From Myotis daubentonii (taxonomy: Eukaryota > Chordata > Mammalia > Chiroptera > Vespertilionidae), in the NCBI RefSeq assembly GCF_963259705.1, contig NC_081844.1, forward strand, positions 26,118,294 to 26,182,293: a DNA stretch of 64,000 nt, read 5' to 3'. Numbering within the stretch: position 1 is the first letter of the stretch; each line of letters begins with the position of its first letter. The position numbers were made by a program, and so were the translations under genes. Of the stretch, positions 35,242-46,962 are shown piece by piece. Below the pieces are notes generated by a model. That model saw nothing but the letters and a program-made list of their open reading frames with translations, was not told the origin of the DNA and did no database searches.

Positions 35242-36229
35242 TTAACAGGGTTTATCTCTAGAGTGTGTTTTCAAATGTTTATGTAAACTACTTGAGTAAC
35301 CGAAGATTTTACCACATTCTGTACATTCGTAGGGTTTTTCTCCACTGTGTGTTCTTTCGTGTACTCGAGAGGACTTGAGAGAACGGAAAGCTTTGCCACA
35401 TTGTTTACACTCATATGGTTTCTCTTCACTATGAGTTTTTTCATGAACTTGAAAGTAACTGAGACGACTAAAGGCTTTCCCACATTGCTTACACTCATAG
35501 GGTTTCTCCCCAGTATGAGCTATTTCATGATTCCTAAGGGAAGTGGGGTAACGGAAAGCTTTACCACATTCCTTACACTCATAAGGCTTCTTTCCATCAT
35601 GAGTCCTTGTATGATTTTTAAGATATTTGAGAGAACTGAAGGCTTTATCACATTCCTTACATTCATAGGGCCTTTCTCCATTGTGTATCATTTCATGATG
35701 TCGAAAGTTTCTTGGACATCGGAATTCTTTCCCACACTCCTTACATTTAAAAGGTCCATCTCTAGTGTGCTTGATCATGTGTCTTTGAAATATGAGGAGA
35801 GAGCTCCAGGCTTTCCCACACTTCTTACACTCATAGAATTTCTCCTGAGTATGAGTTCTTGCATGTCGACATAAGTTACTTAAATACCTGTAGGCTTTGC
35901 CACATTTTGTACATTCATAGGGTCTTTCTCTACTGTGTTTCTTTTCATGTACATTAATGTATCGGAGATGCTTGAAAGCTTTCCCACATTCCTTACATTT
36001 ATAAGGCTTCTCTTCATATTCCTCACACTGGTATAGTTGGGGTCCAGTGTCAGAGCTCATGAGGTTATTAAAGGATAAATAATGCATGAAGACTTGTCTC
36101 CACAACCTGGACGTGGGTAGTTGTATTTCAGTAGGAGTTTTCTTCCTTTCATTATCATGTGGAATCTGTCTGAAGGTTTCTATGAATTGACTCCCATCCT
36201 TCCATTTACAGAGGCTCTCCACCATATGA
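35242..36229 (-). CDS. KZFP gene B, zinc-finger exon
   Basis: Acceptor TATGGCAG, then SHMVESLCKWKDGSQ in frame with the linker exon. After a spacer of about 90 residues come nine C2H2 fingers, all with intact Cys2His2 ligands, ending KTHSRDKPC and a stop at 35242. Helix positions -1,2,3,6 read from the sequence are HRYV, YSNR, SLIR, CRNH, SKYN, YTSN, RSYV, SKSV, YSSK. Two linkers depart from TGEKP (SRERP, TRDGP). Exons total 1191 bp, 396 residues plus stop, without disruption, so this is the best candidate functional gene here. The open frame extends into the intron to 36396, but KRAB splicing argues against that start. Confidence 0.88.
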
Positions 36230-36465
36230 CTGCCATAAAAACCAGAAGCATTTATTAATACTTTGCTTATCAATGATGTTATATTTATTACTAGTATGAC
36301 AGTGACATTTTTACCATTTTTAAGGAAAGTGTGGGGTTTCTGCACATTCAGGTTGTTTGAGCGTGGATATACTAAAAGCCTTGAAGGTGGACTCAATCGT
36401 AGATATTATGAAAATAATCATAGTCATTAATGATGTTTTGAATAGTGTTCCTAATGTACTTTTTA

Positions 36466-36680
36466 AAAAATCCTTACCCGAAAGAATATATGTTTATTGA
36501 GATGAGAGAGAGAGAGAGAGATCAATGTGAGAAAGAAACATCAATTGGTTGCCTCTTGTATGTGCCCCTACCAGGGATCAAACCTGCAACCTATGTATGT
36601 GCCCTGAATGGGAATCAAACCTGCAACCTTTTGGTATACTGGATGATGCTACAATCAACTGAGCCACCCCACAAGGGCCC
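36466..36680 (-). mobile_element. Ves-like SINE
   Basis: Reverse diverged copy with a duplicated head segment near 36575-36680. Confidence 0.65.
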
Positions 36681-36688
36681 ATGTGTAT

Positions 36689-36689
36689 C

Positions 36690-36732
<43 letters not shown>
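36689..36732. repeat. (ATT)n microsatellite
   Basis: About 14 ATT units between two reverse SINEs. Confidence 0.9.
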
Positions 36733-36733
<1 letters not shown>

Positions 36734-36930
36734 CTCACCAAAGGATTTTTTTTCCCATTCATTTTTAGAGAGAGTGGAAGGTAGGGAGGAAGAGGGAGGA
36801 AAGGAGGAAGAGAGAGAGAAAGATTGATGTGAGAGAGAGCCATTGATGGTTGCCTCCCGCAAATACCCTGACTAGGGCCAGGGATTGAACCTGCAACCCA
36901 GGTATCTGCCCTTGACTGGGAATATTTGAT
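36734..36930 (-). mobile_element. Ves-like SINE
   Basis: Reverse copy next to the ATT run, with a purine-rich body (36775-36840). Confidence 0.65.
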
Positions 36931-36984
36931 CATATATTAAGATTATCTTGTGGAACATTGCTTTCTCATGTCCGTGTGACTCAC

Positions 36985-37057
36985 CTAAGATTCATTTCAT
37001 GATGTTCACACTGATCTTCACTGTCATGATCTTCACATTTTTCTTCTAAAATACATG
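36985..37057 (-). CDS. KZFP gene B, linker exon
   Basis: 73 bp on the minus strand, acceptor TTTTTTTCTAG and donor GTGAGT. Translates as A-CILEEKCEDHDSEDQCEHHE..., parallel to gene A's exon. Phase 1 in and phase 2 out, matching the finger exon at 36229. Confidence 0.85.
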
Positions 37058-37231
37058 CTAGAAAAAAAAAGCATCATAAATTATTAAAAATACTAGTATA
37101 AAAAATGGTTAGACTTTAGGTTCACGATGAGCTGTGATCATGCCTAGTTTAATTATTAATGTATTCCCTTTCCACATTTCAGTTCCTGAAGCAGCACTGA
37201 TGAGCAAGCAACATAATTTTCTAATTGACTA

Positions 37232-37384
<153 letters not shown>

Positions 37385-38442
37385 CTAAAATATTCCACAT
37401 ATGTATATGGGTGAGTTAGACAGCACGAGGGATCTATACATATTTCATAAGAAGTTCACATAGGACACAATGTCCCCAACATTCATTCTATGACTTGCTT
37501 GTCAGACTATTATTTATTAGCCACACTCAATTCCTCATGAACACATGGAATTTATTGATATGATTTTATTGTGATCACTTAAAGTCTTCATTACTCTCTA
37601 ATGTCAGAGTAAAGATCACTTTGAAAAAATTGAAATAACATAATATTCCTATATTAAGTACCTCAATTCCTGTGAGAAAACTCATCTTTTTAAAAAAATA
37701 TATTTATTTATTTATTTATTTGTATTTTAATATATATTTGTATTGATTTTAGAGAGGAAAGGGGAGGGAGAGATAGAAACATCAATGATGAAATAGAATC
37801 ATTGATTGGCTGCCTCCTGCACTGGGCACTGAGCCTGCAAACGGGCATATGCCCTGACCAGGAATTGAAACATGACCTCCTGGTTCATAGGCTGACACTC
37901 AACCACTGAGCCATGCTGGCCAGGATAAAATGTGTTTGCCAATTTAGGGAATGCTAATTGCTTACTTTTACCTTTTTTCCTCCCTACCTGATCCCTCCAG
38001 ATTTTGGCAATTCTTAATGAGTGAGTCATGGCAGTACATTTCTTTGCATTAATCCAATAAGACCAGTTTCAAACTATGTGGCCCTATTAACCAAGACTTT
38101 GGAATGCCATGTCCAAGAGAGACATGCCTGGATTCTGGATGTCACCAGAAAGCCTTAAGGAATTGAGACTGACTCTTGAAGCTGATCGGTCAATCAAAAC
38201 TCACGTGCAGAAATGGCCTAATACCTTGCTTGGTCATGTGGTTCATCACAGTCTTTCCAGGTAAAGTATGAAGGTTATTTTCCTGAAAGATGGCAGGGAA
38301 GGAACCTCAAGACACCTTCGTGGACATCGAGGACTTGAGGACCTGACCCAAACCTACAGGTATTTCAGGCTCAGCCTAATGCCAACTGTGGCTTGACTTC
38401 TCCTCCTGAGGGGCTGACTGCTCACTAAAGGTCAATTTAAAG
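37385..38442. other. Intron 1 of gene B, 3' part
   Basis: 37385-37670 mirrors gene A upstream of its KRAB exon. The rest has one SINE (37692-37924) and otherwise unassigned sequence. Confidence 0.55.
37692..37924 (-). mobile_element. Ves SINE
   Basis: Reverse copy with a (TTTA)n-rich end at 37695-37725. Confidence 0.8.
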
Positions 38443-38654
38443 CAGTGGTTCTCAACCTTCTGGCCCTTTTAATACAGTTCCTCATGTTGTGACCCAACCA
38501 TAAAATTATTTTCGTTGCTACTTCATAACTGTAATGTTGCTACTGTTATGAATCGTAATGTAAATATCTGATACGCAGGATGGTCTTAGGTGACCCCTGT
38601 GAAAGGGTCGTTCGACCACCAAAGGGGTCACGACCCACAGGTTGAGAACCGCTG
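38443..38654 (-). mobile_element. SPIN-like hAT element
   Basis: 212 bp with the same termini as 16894-17204 and a perfect 8 bp duplication ATTTAAAG (38435-38442 and 38655-38662). Internally deleted relative to the 311 bp copy. Confidence 0.88.
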
Positions 38655-38921
38655 ATTTAAAGATTCCTTGTGAAAAATCAAGCAAAGCAAATTTGAAAGA
38701 GCCCATGTTATTGATTTGATCAGTTGCTATTCTTGTTGTGCTTATTCAAACAATCAGGCCAAACTAAAACTGGACTTAATGCAATCTCTTTGAAAATGAG
38801 GGTAATCTTAGGGAGAAAAATAGTGTTTCAGTGGACATCACAATTGGGAATATTAGACTCCAATGCAATAAACTGTCTTCAAAGTATTGTTTTTAAGGCT
38901 ATGTTTGTGTATGCCATACAG

Positions 38922-39799
38922 CAGTAGTCGGCAAACTCATTAGTCAACAGAGCCAAATATCAACAGTACAACGATTGAAATTTCTTTTGAGAGCCAAATT
39001 TTTTAAACTTAAACTATATAGGTAGGTACATTGTTATTAACTTAATTAGGGTACTCCTAAGCTGGCCTTTGCTAAAATAATAATAAAGTCACCAATACAA
39101 AATAATTACAATTCTTAAATTGATGACAAAAATACCTGTAGGATTTGCAGCCGGTTGGAAAAATACAGGTAACTGCTTCGAGTAGGTACTTTTTTTTTAA
39201 ATATATATACATATATATATATATTTTATTGATGTTTTACAGAGAGGAAGGGAGAGAGAGAGTTAGAAACATCAATGAGAGAGAAACATTGATTAGCTGC
39301 CTCTTGCACACCCCCCACTGGGGATGTGCCCGTAACCAAGGTACATGCCCTTGACCAGAATCAAACCTGAGACCCTTCAGTCCGCAGGCCGACGCTCTAT
39401 CCACTGAGCCAAACCGGTTACGGCTCGAGTAGGTACTTCTGTCACCCGCGAACGATTTGTGGATGCGACTAGCACTAACCACTGCACAATGAGACTGCTG
39501 ACTGACTGGCTCACTCAACTCGAGCAGGAATCATGCGCGCCTCCCCCGCGCTGCGTATCCTGAGGCCCGCCTGCGCCACGTCTCCCCTCGCCTGACCGAC
39601 CGATACCCCTCACTTCTTCTAACGCCACTTTTTCAAAATAGACTCGCCCAGGCCGAAAACCGACTTCTGCGCATGGGCCACAAAGTTTCAATCACACTGT
39701 ACATGCGCGCTCGCCCGCACGTGGTATTTTGTGGAAGAGCCACACTCAAGGGGCCAAAGAGTCGCATGTGGCTTGCGAGCCGCGATTTGCCAACCACTG
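38922..39799. mobile_element. Long non-autonomous hAT element with CpG-rich half
   Basis: The inverted termini are CAGTAGTCGGCAAACTC and (reverse) CAGTGGTTGGCAAATCG. The target duplication CCATACAG (38914-38921 and 39800-39807) is perfect. 39440-39780 is CpG-rich, unlike the surrounding DNA. A Ves SINE sits inside at 39192. No intact transposase is seen. Confidence 0.9.
39192..39425 (-). mobile_element. Ves SINE nested in the hAT
   Basis: Reverse copy. CGAGTAGGTACTT occurs at 39179-39191 and 39426-39438. Confidence 0.92.
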
Positions 39800-39807
39800 C
39801 CATACAG

Positions 39808-40229
39808 GCCTCAGCCCTGATGATATCACCAGAGATGTTTTACCTTCGGACAGTCTATCAGACTGTCATGGTGTGATTTAATCCCAGCAGAAGCCTTGTA
39901 TCTGGAAATCTTTTCACTTAGTTTAGATTTGCTGTATGCATTAACGCTGTGTTTTGTGTTCTTCTATTTTCATAGAATGTATGCCCATGTCCTTATTTAC
40001 CTGATTACGTGCTCACACAATATAGGCCTCTCTTAGAAGCCATCTGAATCACTGTGTCCTGAAAATAAGAGTCAGTGGTTTGGACTTATAGCTGAGTCAA
40101 TGAAGTATGGACAGTCTATCGGCTCCACTAGAAACTACGTTCCCTTTTCTGTCCAAAGGGTTCAGACAGAAAAGGCTCATAGTTTCCCACTCGTTAAATC
40201 TTAGAAGATTTCCCTTAGCTTAATGTGAG
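39808..40229. other. Intron 1 of gene B, nothing recognised
   Basis: No gene or repeat is supportable in this stretch. Confidence 0.4.
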
Positions 40230-40233
40230 TTAA

Positions 40234-40476
40234 CACATTGCGGACCAGTAGTTTTATTGCTAGCTTTACCCAGTGGCCAGATAAGTTTATATTGAACGAG
40301 TACAAAAAATGTTTTACATAAATGTTAAAGGCACGCTTTAAAATTAAATACCCATTGCATTTTTAAGTTATTTATTACATATTCTTACAAGCTAATATCT
40401 TTTTAAAGAGTTCTCGTGATTGGCCTCAAGCCTTAGAACAGAAACACGAGAATTCTCAGGATCCGTCTGCAATGTG
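40234..40476. mobile_element. piggyBac-type MITE
   Basis: 243 bp flanked by TTAA (40230-40233) and TTAT (40477-40480). Termini CACATTGCGGAC and CACATTGCAGAC (reverse) match 11 of 12. An internal inverted pair, GAGTTCTCGTG and CACGAGAATTCTC, lies near the right end, as in piggyBac elements with subterminal repeats. Confidence 0.8.
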
Positions 40477-40480
40477 TTAT

Positions 40481-41480
40481 GTATGATGGACAAAAGTTTC
40501 CGACAGGTGCGACACACCTGCCTCCAGGGAAGAAGTTATTCCCCCAACCTAACTGGGGACACTGTAAGTTAATCTTTCCCTTTACCACACGGGCTCTCAC
40601 CTGTCACTAGATGTTTAGTCTCCTCACTTTTGAATTGTGCCTGTTAACCTTCTTGTCAAGTCTGTCATTTCTAGAACAGAACAAGAATGCCAGCTTGTCC
40701 AATGAACCAGCCTCCTAGACATTGCCTATGTCACCTCCCAGGGACACCAGAATGACCTGGACTTTACAGAATCCCTACATGAAGATTCGCTGTCTCTTTA
40801 GCTACCTCCTTCCTGGTCAGACAGGGAGAACCTTTGAGCCTTGGGATAGGCAGGACTATGTCCCTTCACAGCAGGATGCAGTTACAAGAGATGGAGACCT
40901 TAGTCCATTTTTGCTTTGTAAGATTACAAAGAGGTTCCTTTTCTCTCGGGGGTGGGAGGGTTGGGGGGGGGGGATGATACTGTTGTAATAACCATTGTTA
41001 TTAATAATATGAAGGGAAGGCCAGGCATTATAGGCATATCCTGAGGAAAGGGGACTGGACAAAGGGAAGATAGATGCATACCCAGTAAAGTTGGGGTGAA
41101 ATAGGAAAGGTACTTGTCTGTCAGTCTTACCTGGGAACAAAGGTCATTGGCCATGCACTGCAAGCACATGAAGATTTGGGATATTTAATCCCTGAACATC
41201 CCCGAACAGAGAAATTCCCTCTCTTGTGCCTTCAGGACCCTTGGGGCTCCTGTTGCTTGGAGCGTGCTCTCTGGCATTCTCCTATGTGGCCCACAGCCAT
41301 GTGGACCCTCACCCACAATGGACTAGTGGACTGCAGCTAGCCTAATGCTGTACTGGATCCAGCTGCAACATGGAATGGAAACTCTGGACAGTGGCTTTGC
41401 TTCTAGCTTTACTGAAACCCAAGCTACACTTCTTCTATGACAGGATTAAGGGAGATGGGACTTTAGAAACCCAGATATAG
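40481..41480. other. Intron 1 of gene B, unassigned
   Basis: No recognised gene. A G-run lies at about 40962-40973. Open frames here are short and unsupported. Confidence 0.4.
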
Positions 41481-41694
41481 CCCTGACCAGTTTGGCTCAG
41501 TGGCTAGAGCGTTGGCCTGCGGACTGAAGAGTCCCAGGTTTGATTCCGGTCAAGGGCATGTACCTTGGTTGCGGGCACATCCCCAGTAGGGGGTGTGCAG
41601 GAGGTAGCTGATGGATGTTTCTCTCTCATGGATGTTTCTAACTCTCTATCTCTCTCCCTTCCTCTCTGTAAAAAAATCAATAAAATAAAAAAAA
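41481..41694 (+). mobile_element. Ves SINE
   Basis: Complete from CCCTGACCAGTTTGGCTC to an A-rich AATAAAATAAA tail. Confidence 0.88.
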
Positions 41695-42448
41695 ATCACT
41701 TGTTCTCCCCATGAGTCTCAGAAAGTTATTTTTCTTGAGATATCATAAGAACTCAACTCCTGGCAGCAGCCAGTGGGGAAGAGGACCTTCCACTTTGTCT
41801 GAAAACAGTGGGATAGTCACTGGGGAAGGGGTGGAAGGACACCTGAACAACCCACAGAATGAACTCTGGGAGCTTCTCTTCCCAGGGAATAACGAAACTG
41901 CTCCCTCTCTCAGGCTTCAGCTCATAGTGAGAAAACACTGCTGGATTCAGTGTAAGGTTCTGGCCCAAATGAACTCCCAAAGTGACAATCCCTAACCCGA
42001 GACAAAGACCCCTGACTTTCCCAGACTTTCTCAACGTGCACAAACTACATACACTCTGAGTGCAATTACACTGTGGATACAAAATCCAATCTGTCTAGAA
42101 AAAGGCCCCAGGGAACCATAACTAAAACCTCAGAAGGGGCAGCATACCCTCCCTCATGTCCACTTGCTTCCCCAGCTTCCCAGGGCTGTAGCTTCTCACA
42201 GTAGAGGCTTCTTCCATGGTGGGGCTGAGCAGGTAGGACACCTGAAGGGTGAGGCTCCCCAGAAAAAATCAGGGGCCTTCAACTACTTCCCTTTGGAGGC
42301 TTGGGGTGGGAACCTTCCTGAGCTTTAAGTGACTGGCCTTAGGCTTCTGCTCCCCATGAGGTTGCTCTGGGCCACCACTGATATTTTAAATGACACATTG
42401 CCAGTGTTCCAACGATCTAGCAAAGTCATTTAGACACGGTATTTAGCC
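41695..42448. other. Arm sequence of gene B intron 1
   Basis: 41920-42430 mirrors 10430-11010. No gene. Confidence 0.55.
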
Positions 42449-42633
42449 TGGCTGGTGTGGCTCAGTAGCTGAGTGTCAACCCATGAACCAGGAAGTCACG
42501 GTTTGATTCCTGGTCAGGACACATGCTGGGTTGTGGGCTCCATCCCCAGTAGGGGGCATGGAAGAGGCAGCCAATCAGTGATTCTCTTTCATCATTGATG
42601 TTTTTTTCTCTTTCCCTCTCCCTCTCTCTGAAA
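42449..42633 (+). mobile_element. Ves SINE (tRNA-head variant) interrupted by a Helitron
   Basis: The head reads CCTGGCTGGTGTGGCTCAG with ATGAACCAGGAAGTCACGG. Its A-rich tail resumes at 42980 after the Helitron. Confidence 0.85.
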
Positions 42634-42979
42634 TCCTATATAATAAAAGGCTAATATGCAAATCGACTGAACGGTGGAACAACTGGTCACTATGACACAC
42701 ACTGACCATCAGGGGGCAGATGGTCGCTATGACATGCACTGACCACCAGGGGGCAGATGCTCAATGCAGGAGATGCCCCCTGGTGGTCAGTGCGCTCCCA
42801 CAGGGGGAGAGCCGCTCAGCCAGAAGCTGGGCTCAGGGCTGGTTGAGTGCAGCCACAGCCTCTCCCACCTCTGTGGCAGCGCTAAGGACCCCCTGGGGGT
42901 CCTGAACTGTGAGAGGGCTCAGGCTGGGCTGAGAGCCCCCCCCCACCAAGTGCACGAATATCGTGTACCAGGCCTCTAG
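42634..42979 (+). mobile_element. Helitron, complete non-autonomous copy
   Basis: TCCTATATAATAAAAGGC at 42634 after A and CTAG at 42976-42979 before T, 346 bp. The hairpin is GTGCACGAATATCGTGTAC. It contains paired motifs CCACCAGGGGGCAGA (42743-42757) and its near reverse complement (42774-42788). It inserted into the A-rich tail of a SINE. Confidence 0.92.
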
Positions 42980-43189
42980 TAAATAATAACAAGGGGGACA
43001 TCAATGATACTTTCAACAATGTAGATAAATTTTAAAAAACCAACAATATATTTTTAAAAATACTCCACCAGTGTTTATGTGTCAAGGAGAGAAAAAAATT
43101 GTAAGACACTTTTCTAGCTCAACAAGAAAATCCACAAATATCTATTGCATTGCCAAAAAAAAAAAAAAGTTCATTGTTTACTGTTTCCA

Positions 43190-43476
43190 CTAGAGGCCCG
43201 GTGCACGAAATTCATGCACGGGTAGGGTTCCTAGGCCTGGCCGGCAGTCAGGGCTGATTTAGGCCAATTGGGGCCTTCCTCACCCCCGCTGCCAGCTGGG
43301 GCCTTCCTTCCCCCATCTGATGGCTACGGCCTTCCGTCCTCTAGCTGCTGGCCGGGGCCTTCCTTCATTCCGCACCTCTCCCTGGTGGTCAGTGCATGTC
43401 ATAGTGAGCGGTCAAACTCCTGGTCAGTTGAATTCCCGAGGGGACAATTTGCATATCAGCCTTTAATTATATAGGA
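43190..43476 (-). mobile_element. Helitron, complete non-autonomous copy
   Basis: Minus strand: TCCTATATAATTAAAGGC at 43476, CTAG at 43193-43190, hairpin at 43200-43219, flanks A and T as expected, 287 bp. Tail-to-tail with the copy at 42634. Confidence 0.92.
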
Positions 43477-43484
43477 TGGCAAGA

Positions 43485-43668
43485 TTTTTAAAAATGTTTT
43501 TGATTTTTTTCAGAGAGAAAGGAAGGGGAAGGGAGAGAGAGAAACATCAATGTGACAGAGAAACATTGATCAGTTTCTTCCCATAAACACCACAACTGGG
43601 AATGGAACCCCCAAACTTTTGGTGCATGGGGCAATGCTTAGCCAACTGAGTCACAGTAGCCAGGGCAA
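43485..43668 (-). mobile_element. Ves-like SINE
   Basis: Reverse diverged copy directly after the Helitron. Confidence 0.65.
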
Positions 43669-43796
43669 GACTGTGTTTTATAAACTATTTTTGAAAAATG
43701 TTTGCCACTGATAATATCAAACGGAGTCATAAAGTTTTCTGTCGGACTATCAGTGTACATGTATACATTAAAAAATAAATGTATTTTTCATCATAA

Positions 43797-43991
43797 AAAA
43801 ATGTTTGTATTGATTTCAGAGAGAGGAAGGAAGAGGGAAAAAGAGAGAGAAATATCAGTGATGAGAGAGAACCATCGACTGGTTGCCTCCTGCATGCCCC
43901 CTACTGGGGCTCGACCCTGAAACACAGATATATGCCCTGACCAGGAATCAAACTGTGACCTCCAGGTCACAAGCTACACTGGCTGGGCATT
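43797..43991 (-). mobile_element. Ves SINE
   Basis: Reverse copy; the head is slightly shortened near 43970-43991. Confidence 0.75.
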
Positions 43992-44127
43992 TTATAAACT
44001 ATTAATCATACTTCTATACATTTGTTCTAAGCCCTGAAAATCCATTTGACTCACTCAAAATAAAAGAATAGCCCTTTTACTATTCCTACCCACACTCAAA
44101 AGGAAAAGCGAAACAAGACTTTATTAT

Positions 44128-44382
44128 TTCTTTTTTATTAATCCTCACCCAAGGATATTTTTCCATTGATTTTTAGAGAGTGGAAGGGAGAGGGAGAGAC
44201 AGGGAGAGGGAAACATTGAAGTGAGAGAAATACTATCAATTGCTTGCCTCTTGCATGCACCCCTACCAAGGCCGGGGTTTGAGCCTGCAACCGAGATATG
44301 TGCCCTGGTCCAGAATCAAAACCAAGACTCTTCAGTCCACAGGCCCATGCTCTACCCACTGAACCAAACTGGCTAGGGAACA
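44128..44382 (-). mobile_element. Ves-like SINE
   Basis: Reverse copy with the head CCTAGCCAGTTTGGTTCAG on the minus strand. Confidence 0.75.
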
Positions 44383-44813
44383 AAACTTTAATACATGAGA
44401 TGTAACAATGAATATTTTATTTCTCCTAAAGCCACTTGTCTCTAGCATATTTAAAAACATTTTATACTGTGTTTCAAGTTGCAGTGATGAAATACATTTT
44501 TATTCACTATAAACCCCAGACTAGCATAAAATGAATAAACATTTAAAGGTGACAAGCTCAGGGTGAGGCAGCACTGACCCAGGACACGTGGAAAGGTTAC
44601 CCAAGAGGAACCTCCACTCTAAGGGCTTCCCATAGGATGTCTGTGCCCAGGAAAGGTTCTCGAAAGAGAGGCACAAAGACTTTATGCAAGTAGGTCCAGG
44701 TAGTTATCAGCTACTGTTCTCATGTAAAATATCCACACACATACAATAAACCTTTTAAACATAGCCATTCATTGACTGTGGGAAATGATAAACAATTAAA
44801 ATATTAAGTCTGG

Positions 44814-45041
44814 CCCTAACCAGTTTGGCTCAGTGGATAGAGCGTTGGCCTGCGGACTGAAAGGTCCCAGGTTCGATTCCGGTCAAGGGCATGTACCTTG
44901 GTTGTGGGCACATCCCCAGTAGGAGGTGTGCAGGAGGCAGCTGATGGATGTTTCTCTCTCATTGATGTTTCTAACTCTCTATCCTTCTCCCTTCCTCTCT
45001 GTAAAAAATCAATAAAATATGTTAAAAAATTGTTTTTTAAA
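44814..45041 (+). mobile_element. Ves SINE with target duplication
   Basis: Complete. ATATTAAGTCTG before and ATACTAAGTCTG after it. Confidence 0.88.
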
Positions 45042-45789
45042 AAAATACTAAGTCTGTTTTATTAAAAAGGAGAGAACAGGGAGAACCAAGATGGCGACAC
45101 AGGTAAATGCTGGTACTCGCCATCTCCCACAACCACATCAAAATTACACCTAAAATACAGCACAGCCATCATTCAGAACCGCCTGAAAGTTGGCTGAATG
45201 GAAGTCCTACAACTAGAGAGTAAAGAAGAAAGCCCATTGAGACAAGTAGGAGGGGTGGAGGTGTGGAATGAGCTGATCTGACACACACATGTGCCATTGT
45301 TTTAATCAGGAAGGAGATCATCTCTGCAGAGGCCGCACGTGAGGAGCAAGGGGTCGCAGCCCCACACCAGACCCCCAGCCCAGGGTTCCAGAGCTGGGAA
45401 GAGAAGTCCCCACAACTACAGGCTGTAAAAACCAGTGGGGATTGTGGCTGAGTGACATGGAGGTTGGTGGAATCCCAGATGTTCCTCTTAAAGGGCCCAT
45501 GCACAAACTTACACGGTCCTGCCACTTCTGAGCTCCAGTGCTGGGGGACCTAGACACACGAGGAAGAACTGGATTGTCTGGCATCAGGGCAGGAACTTGG
45601 GGGCAGCTCTCTCCCAAACAGGGGGTGCTGGCAGGGGTCACTGTTTCTCTGCTGGGACCTCCCCTGTGGCAGAGCTGACTGGCAGCCATATCTGAGTCTC
45701 CTTCAGTCTGGAGCATACTGTTTGCCCTACCCTGATAAATCCCCTTCACCTAGTACATAGAAACAAACACAGGGAAGCAAGCAGCCAAA

Positions 45790-46612
45790 ATGTAGAGACA
45801 AAGAAACATCACAAGTGAAAGAAATGGAAGCAATCAAACTACTGGATACAGAGTTCAAAACCATGGTTATGAGGTTACTCAAGGATCTTCATGAGATTTT
45901 TAAGGATCTTAGTGAGAATGTCAAAGATATGAAAAAGGACCAGTCAGAAATTAAGCATACACTAACTGAAATAAAGGATAATTTACAGGGAGTCAACAGT
46001 AGAGTAGATGATTCTGAGAATCAAATCAATGGTTTGGAATATGAGGAAGCAAAAAACACCCAAACAGGACAGCAAAAAGAAAAAAGAATCCAAAAATATG
46101 AAGACAGTGTAAGGAGCCTCTGGGAAAACTTCAAGCATACCAACATCTGCATTATGGGGGTGCCAGAAGGAGAAGAGAGAGAGCTAGCTATTGAAAACCT
46201 ATTTGAAGAAGGAATGACAGAAAACTTCCCCTACAAGTCCAGGAAGCACAGAGTCCCAAACAAGAAGAATCCAAGGAGGCCCACACCAAGACACATCATA
46301 ATTACAATGCCAAGGGCTGAAGACAAAGAGAGAATCTTAAAAGCTGAAAGAGAAAAGCAGTTAGTTACCTACAAGGTAGCCCCTATATGACTGTCGGGTG
46401 ATTTCTCAACAGAAACTTTGCAGCCAGAAGGGAGTGGCAAGAAATACTCAAAATGATGAATAGTAAGGACCTACAACCAAGATGACTCTCCCCAGCCAAG
46501 CTCTCATTTAGAAGTGAGGGTCCGATAAAGAGCTTCACAAGCAAGAAAAAGCTAACGGAGCTCATCACCGCCAAACCAGTATTACATGAAACGTTGAAGG
46601 GTCTTCTTTAAG
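45790..46612 (+). pseudogene. L1 ORF1 (ORF1p) remnant
   Basis: An open stretch of 191 codons (45815-46387) shows a heptad-rich coiled coil (about residues 15-75), an RRM-like core (SLWENFKHTNICIMGVPEGE) and the C-terminal domain start (PRHIIITMPRAEDKERIL). The presumed start ATG at 45790 is followed by TAG, and two bases are lost before 45815. At 46386 TGA probably replaces CGA, and relics of the C-terminal domain (AKPVLHETLKGLL-like) continue to 46612. ORF1p is the RNA-binding trimer of L1; this copy is dead. Confidence 0.85.
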
Positions 46613-46748
46613 AAGAGAGAAAAGGAGGAGACAATAAAATGGCAATAAATACATATCTATCAACAATTGAATCTAAAAATCAAAATAAATGAACAAAGTA
46701 AACTGGATGAATAAAATAGAACCAGATGCATGAAAGCATGGAATAGAC

Positions 46749-46962
46749 CAGCCATGGGCAAACTACGGCCCGCGGGCCGGATCCGGCCCGTTTGAAATGA
46801 ATAAAACTAAAAAAAAAAAAGACCGTACCCTTTTATGTAATGATGTTTACTTTGAATTTATATTAGTTCACACAAACACTCCATCCATGCTTTTGTTCCG
46901 GCCCTCTGGTCCAGTTTAAGAACCCATTGTGGCCCTTGAGTCAAAAAGTTTGCCCACCCGTG
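46749..46962 (+). mobile_element. Non-autonomous hAT element
   Basis: 214 bp. The termini CAGCCATGGGCAAAC and (reverse) CACGGGTGGGCAAAC are inverted repeats. The perfect target duplication GAATAGAC (46741-46748 and 46963-46970) splits the L1 3' UTR. Confidence 0.9.

Noticed and set aside
36230..36396. N-terminal extension of the gene B finger frame to a start at 36396
   Set aside because: The frame continues into the intron by chance. The acceptor at 36230 and the matching KRAB and linker phases explain the gene better.
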